7,050 nt of DNA. Source: Acidobacteriota bacterium. GTDB taxonomy: Bacteria > Acidobacteriota > Terriglobia > Acidiferrales > UBA7541. Below the pieces are notes generated by a model that was not told the DNA's origin, searched no databases, and worked only from the letters and a program-made list of their open reading frames with translations. How positions within the stretch are numbered: position 1 is the first letter of the stretch; each line of letters starts with the position of its first letter. A program made the translations under genes and the position numbers. Positions 5,281 to 7,050 of the stretch are shown here, one piece after another. The stretch spans positions 1-7,050 of the forward strand of contig PKWH01000286.1 in NCBI GenBank assembly GCA_003131985.1, read 5' to 3'.

Positions 5281-5400
5281 GCGGGTGGCCGAACGTCCCG
5301 CGCGGCACCAGCGTTCACTTCTATCACAACTTCAAACTCGCGGGGGTGCCGGACTCTTTGCGTTTTTCATTTCTGCAAAGGGTCCGGGTTTAGATCCCAC
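5281..5400 (+). repeat. Dispersed repeat, full copy between two minus-strand genes
   Basis: It begins GCGGGTGGCCGAACG and contains the 13-bp stem CCGGACTCTTTGC (5349-5361) and GCAAAGGGTCCGG (5375-5387). The fourth pair is G-C where all other copies have C-G: both arms changed together. The second stem is CGGCACC (5303-5309) with GGTGCCG (5345-5351). It fills the gap between the ABM stop (5425) and the ribosome site of the next gene (5268-5272), so it must be crossed by, or end, the upstream transcript. Confidence 0.88.
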
Positions 5401-5424
5401 ACTAACCACGTTCTATCTCGACCC

Positions 5425-5799
5425 CTAACCAACATCAAAAGCTCGCGCCGTCACCGCCTCGTGAAGCGTCGCGTATTTGATCAGCACACCCTGACCGAAG
5501 CGGATGAACGCCTCAGTACGTTGGTGCGCGTCTAGAGCCGCCTGTGCAGCCCAATGCTCGGTGATATAGAACTCGAGATCGTTATCAGTACCGCGGTAGA
5601 TGTCGTAACGGAGATTTCCTGAATCTTTCCGTGACGCCGACGCGAGCGCGCGAAACGCCGACACGGCGTCATCAACGTGCTCCTTCGCAAAGCGGAAAAT
5701 CGCGACATGAAAGATCTCGTCACCGCTAGCGGCGCTACCCCCTCGCGGGGACAAGGCCGCTGCGGCAAGCAGTGTCAAAAAACTCGTGCGAGATATCAT
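5425..5799 (-). CDS. Exported antibiotic-biosynthesis-monooxygenase (ABM) domain protein
   Basis: The 124-residue protein has an N-terminal signal peptide (MISRTSFLTLLAAAALSPRG, likely cut near GSA-23) and one ABM-type ferredoxin-like barrel (PF03992) at about 28-115. Diagnostic residues are the SRKDSGNLRYDIYR run (56-69), FYITEHWA (77-84), ALDAHQRTEAFIRF (88-101). The fold serves quinol and anthrone monooxygenases, haem-degrading enzymes and many small dimeric proteins of unknown role, so the reaction is not assigned; a signal peptide is unusual for the family. The ATG at 5799 is favoured by GGAGG at 5811-5807, 7 nt upstream. A GTG at 5805, overlapping the preceding stop, is too close to that site. 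The stop of the upstream HAD gene is 2 nt away, so the two are one operon and translationally coupled. Confidence 0.85.
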   Translation of the reverse strand: MISRTSFLTLLAAAALSPRGGSAASGDEIFHVAIFRFAKEHVDDAVSAFRALASASRKDSGNLRYDIYRGTDNDLEFYITEHWAAQAALDAHQRTEAFIRFGQGVLIKYATLHEAVTARAFDVG

Positions 5800-5801
5800 G
5801 A

Positions 5802-6527
5802 TCACGCCTCCATTTGCTGGGCCAAGTCCGTTATGCTCTCGGACACGAGGTCAAAATCTCCCGGTCTGGCGCTGTCCGGCACGGCAACGGGTCCGTTGCC
5901 GTATTCGCGGGGGCGGAAAATGAATGCTGTACGGAGACCAGCCCGGCGGGCGGCGTGCAAATCGGAAACGTGGGCCGCGCACATCATCACTTCCTCCGGC
6001 TTTAGATCGAGATAGTGATATGCGGAGACGTACACTTCGCGGTCGGGTTTGTAGTGCTGGACCAATTCGGCGCCCAGAATGGCGTCCCATGGCAAACCGC
6101 CGAATTTGGAGAGCTCCGTCATCAGCGCGATATTGCCGTTCGAAAGCGGAGCGATCACGTACTTCTTTTTTAGTCGCGTGAGGCCCTCGACGGAGTCAGA
6201 CCAGGGTTTGAGCCGGCGCCAGACGTGAGTCCAGGAAACTTTTTCTTCTTCGGTGAGGCCTTCGATTTTGAATTCCTTGAGCAGATCTTCCAGGATCATG
6301 CGGTGAATATCATCGAGTCTGGTCCAAGGAATCTGGCCCTTGCGTACCTTGTCCATCGCCGGTTTGTATCCGAGGCGCCAGCGGTCGGCAAACTCCGACC
6401 AGTCGATGTTCAGATCTTTGGCCTCGCCCCAGGCCACGCCCTCGGCAATTACTGAGGCGCGCCAGTCCACAACCGTGCCAAATACATCGAACACGAGTGC
6501 CTTCACGTTGGCGAGTTCGGGTTTCAT
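5802..6527 (-). CDS. HAD hydrolase, type II haloacid dehalogenase-like
   Basis: The 241-residue cytoplasmic protein has the L-2-haloacid dehalogenase layout. Motif I is FDVFGTVVDW, with nucleophile D14 and T18. A helical cap follows with R51 in the place of the halide/substrate-binding Arg. Motif II is PLSNGN (S129, N130). Motif III is K160 in YKPDREVY, with Y166. Motif IV is AAHVSDLHAARRAG, with D189. Typical L-DEX enzymes have SSNxxD in motif IV, so here Ala and H186 replace a Ser and Asn that help to hold water and substrate. Likely reaction: hydrolysis of a 2-haloacid or a related substrate through an aspartyl-ester intermediate; the exact substrate is open. Length is normal. ATG 6527 follows AGGA with only 1 nt between, a poor spacing. 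A 6-bp hairpin (6536-6552) sits directly upstream. The gene is first in an operon with the ABM gene. Confidence 0.88.
   Translation of the reverse strand: MKPELANVKALVFDVFGTVVDWRASVIAEGVAWGEAKDLNIDWSEFADRWRLGYKPAMDKVRKGQIPWTRLDDIHRMILEDLLKEFKIEGLTEEEKVSWTHVWRRLKPWSDSVEGLTRLKKKYVIAPLSNGNIALMTELSKFGGLPWDAILGAELVQHYKPDREVYVSAYHYLDLKPEEVMMCAAHVSDLHAARRAGLRTAFIFRPREYGNGPVAVPDSARPGDFDLVSESITDLAQQMEA
5807..5811 (-). promoter_or_regulatory. Shine-Dalgarno deciding the ABM start
   Basis: GGAGG on the minus strand lies inside the last codons of the HAD gene, 7 nt before ATG 5799 and 1 nt before GTG 5805. The spacing picks the ATG. The overlap with the upstream coding end implies coupled translation. 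Confidence 0.7.
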
Positions 6528-6535
6528 TTCCTGTG

Positions 6536-6552
6536 GATCGCGATTTGCGATC
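6536..6552 (-). promoter_or_regulatory. Small hairpin just upstream of the HAD start
   Basis: GATCGC (6536-6541) and GCGATC (6547-6552) pair around a 5-nt loop, 9 nt before the ATG on the minus strand. It directly precedes the AGGA ribosome site and is an operator or leader candidate at best. Confidence 0.25.
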
Positions 6553-6556
6553 TGCT

Positions 6557-6800
6557 AGTGGCGCACCGTTCCGCGCGGCACCAGCGTTCAAGTCCGTCAC
6601 AATTTCAACTCGCGGAGGTGCACGGTTGTGTCGCACCTACGGCGCTCGATGCGCTTGCGGAATTTTTCCCAGCCCTCACGGGCTGGGCTAATTTCTGTCA
6701 CGCCTACGGCGCTGGTTCAGAGCGCGCGGGATCACTTTTGCGGGTGCCGCACTCTTTGCGTTTTTCTTTTCTGCAAAGGGTGCGGGTTTAGATCTCCCGC
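6557..6800 (+). repeat. Dispersed repeat copy split by an insert
   Basis: The first half (6557-6615, GTGGCGCACCGTTCCGCG onward to ACTCGCGG) and second half (about 6741-6800, GGTGCCGCACTCTTTGCG onward to the GTTTAGATC end) are together the same repeat as 5281-5400. They are separated by about 125 bp of unrelated repeat-like sequence. The 13-bp stem (CCGCACTCTTTGC with GCAAAGGGTGCGG, 6748-6786) is intact. The whole region 6528-6849 contains no credible gene. Confidence 0.8.
6616..6740. repeat. Second repeat type inserted in the split copy
   Basis: The insert contains a perfect 8-bp hairpin, CCCAGCCC-TCAC-GGGCTGGG (6668-6687), flanked on both sides by direct repeats of CCTACGGCGCT (6636-6646 and 6703-6713). 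A further inverted pair AGGTGC/GCACCT lies at 6616-6638. I recognise this layout as a common short palindromic element of acidobacterial intergenic DNA, often mis-annotated as small proteins; that recognition is from memory. It seems to have landed in, or recombined into, the older 125-bp repeat. Confidence 0.65.
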
Positions 6801-6849
6801 GCACGAACCTCGCTCCTACTCCGCGCCCGCTGTCATCCAGAGCCCTCCG

Positions 6850-7050
6850 CTACTTCATGAATTTGCGCACGATGAAGGCGATCTCATCGGAGGCGGTGTC
6901 TAGGGCGAAATGGCTGCCGTCGACGATGTGGATTTCGGCTTTGGGGACGTCGCGGCGATAGGATTCGGGCTCGGAGGGGTCGAAGGAGGACTCGTACTTG
7001 CCCCAGATTACCAGGAGGCGGGGCTGACTCTCGCGCATCCATGCATCCCA
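6850..7050 (-). CDS. Alpha/beta hydrolase, C-terminal fragment
   Basis: The last 66 residues of a minus-strand gene that continues beyond the window; its frame is open at the right edge, so the ATG at 7038 is internal. The segment WMRESQPRLLVIWGKYESSF is the strand and loop that carry the catalytic acid in alpha/beta hydrolases (PF00561/PF12697 type). IHIVDGSHFALD carries the catalytic histidine, and DEIAFIVRKFMK is the terminal helix. At the acid position most relatives read WGKND; here it is WGKYES, so Glu seems to replace Asp. The substrate is unknown. It lies upstream of the HAD gene on the same strand, 322 bp away across the split repeat, so a shared transcript is doubtful. Confidence 0.8.
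   Translation of the reverse strand, partial: WDAWMRESQPRLLVIWGKYESSFDPSEPESYRRDVPKAEIHIVDGSHFALDTASDEIAFIVRKFMK

Noticed and set aside
5262..5327. ATG at 5327 as start of the four-cysteine secreted protein
   Set aside because: The extra residues come from the dispersed repeat and would put 32 residues before the KRFK signal-peptide start; GTG 5261 and TTG 5234 both have proper ribosome sites.
1281..6800. CRISPR array from the recurring repeats
   Set aside because: The copies are about 125 bp, in both orientations, irregularly spaced and separated by genes; no short direct repeats with uniform spacers exist.
6628..6903. Small Cys-rich protein CRTLCVFLFCKGCGF encoded by the repeat
   Set aside because: The same peptide can be read from several repeat copies (for example minus strand 1735-1965), but it is fused to different flanks each time, has no ribosome site, and the copy at 5281 changes a Cys while keeping the stem paired. 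The conservation follows DNA/RNA structure, not protein.

Overview
The window is about 7 kb of bacterial DNA of moderately high GC. Acidobacteriota is the most likely source. The first gene carries the secreted VWFA-related domain that is greatly expanded in that phylum, and the intergenic regions hold short, GC-rich hairpin repeats of the kind I associate with acidobacterial genomes. This assignment is an inference from gene content; there is no rRNA or other marker.

Layout. A secreted VWFA-like protein (minus strand, 1223 to 1) runs off the left edge. A non-coding, repeat-rich stretch of about 880 bases follows (1224-2100). Within it, 1331-1936 is a decayed copy of a cassette that recurs at 3638-4560. 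Between the two copies lie a Tat-exported serine beta-lactamase-family hydrolase (minus, 2101-3255) and a featureless intergenic region (3294-3637). The second cassette holds an apparently intact potassium-channel-like gene (plus, 3828-4451). Four minus-strand genes follow, read from right to left: the end of an alpha/beta hydrolase (6850-7050), a type II haloacid dehalogenase-like HAD protein (5802-6527), an exported antibiotic-biosynthesis-monooxygenase (ABM) family protein (5425-5799) and a secreted protein of unknown function with four cysteines (4590-5261). The HAD and ABM genes are almost certainly co-translated.

Repeats. A roughly 125-bp dispersed repeat is the thread through the window. 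Complete or nearly complete copies lie at 1796-1936, 4418-4560, 5281-5400 and, split by an insert, 6557-6800. Half or end copies lie at 1331-1360, 1594-1663 and 3638-3670. It begins with GGCGGGTGGCC and contains a 13-bp stem with a pyrimidine-rich loop. The stem shows a compensatory base-pair change between copies, and its remaining irregularities are G-U pairs on only one strand. Inverted copies of the repeat bound both cassettes.

Cassettes. The two cassettes share about 226 bp at their left ends, roughly 92% identical by hand count: a promoter-like pair of boxes, a tRNA-Met-like half and the first 24 codons of the channel gene. They share about 141 bp at their right ends, roughly 95% identical. 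In the left cassette the middle of the channel gene is gone and a half repeat takes its place. No transposase is visible. The most interesting possibility is therefore a non-autonomous, repeat-bounded cassette carrying a channel gene, or recombination between dispersed repeats that duplicated and then gutted it. No restriction, CRISPR or toxin-antitoxin system is visible.
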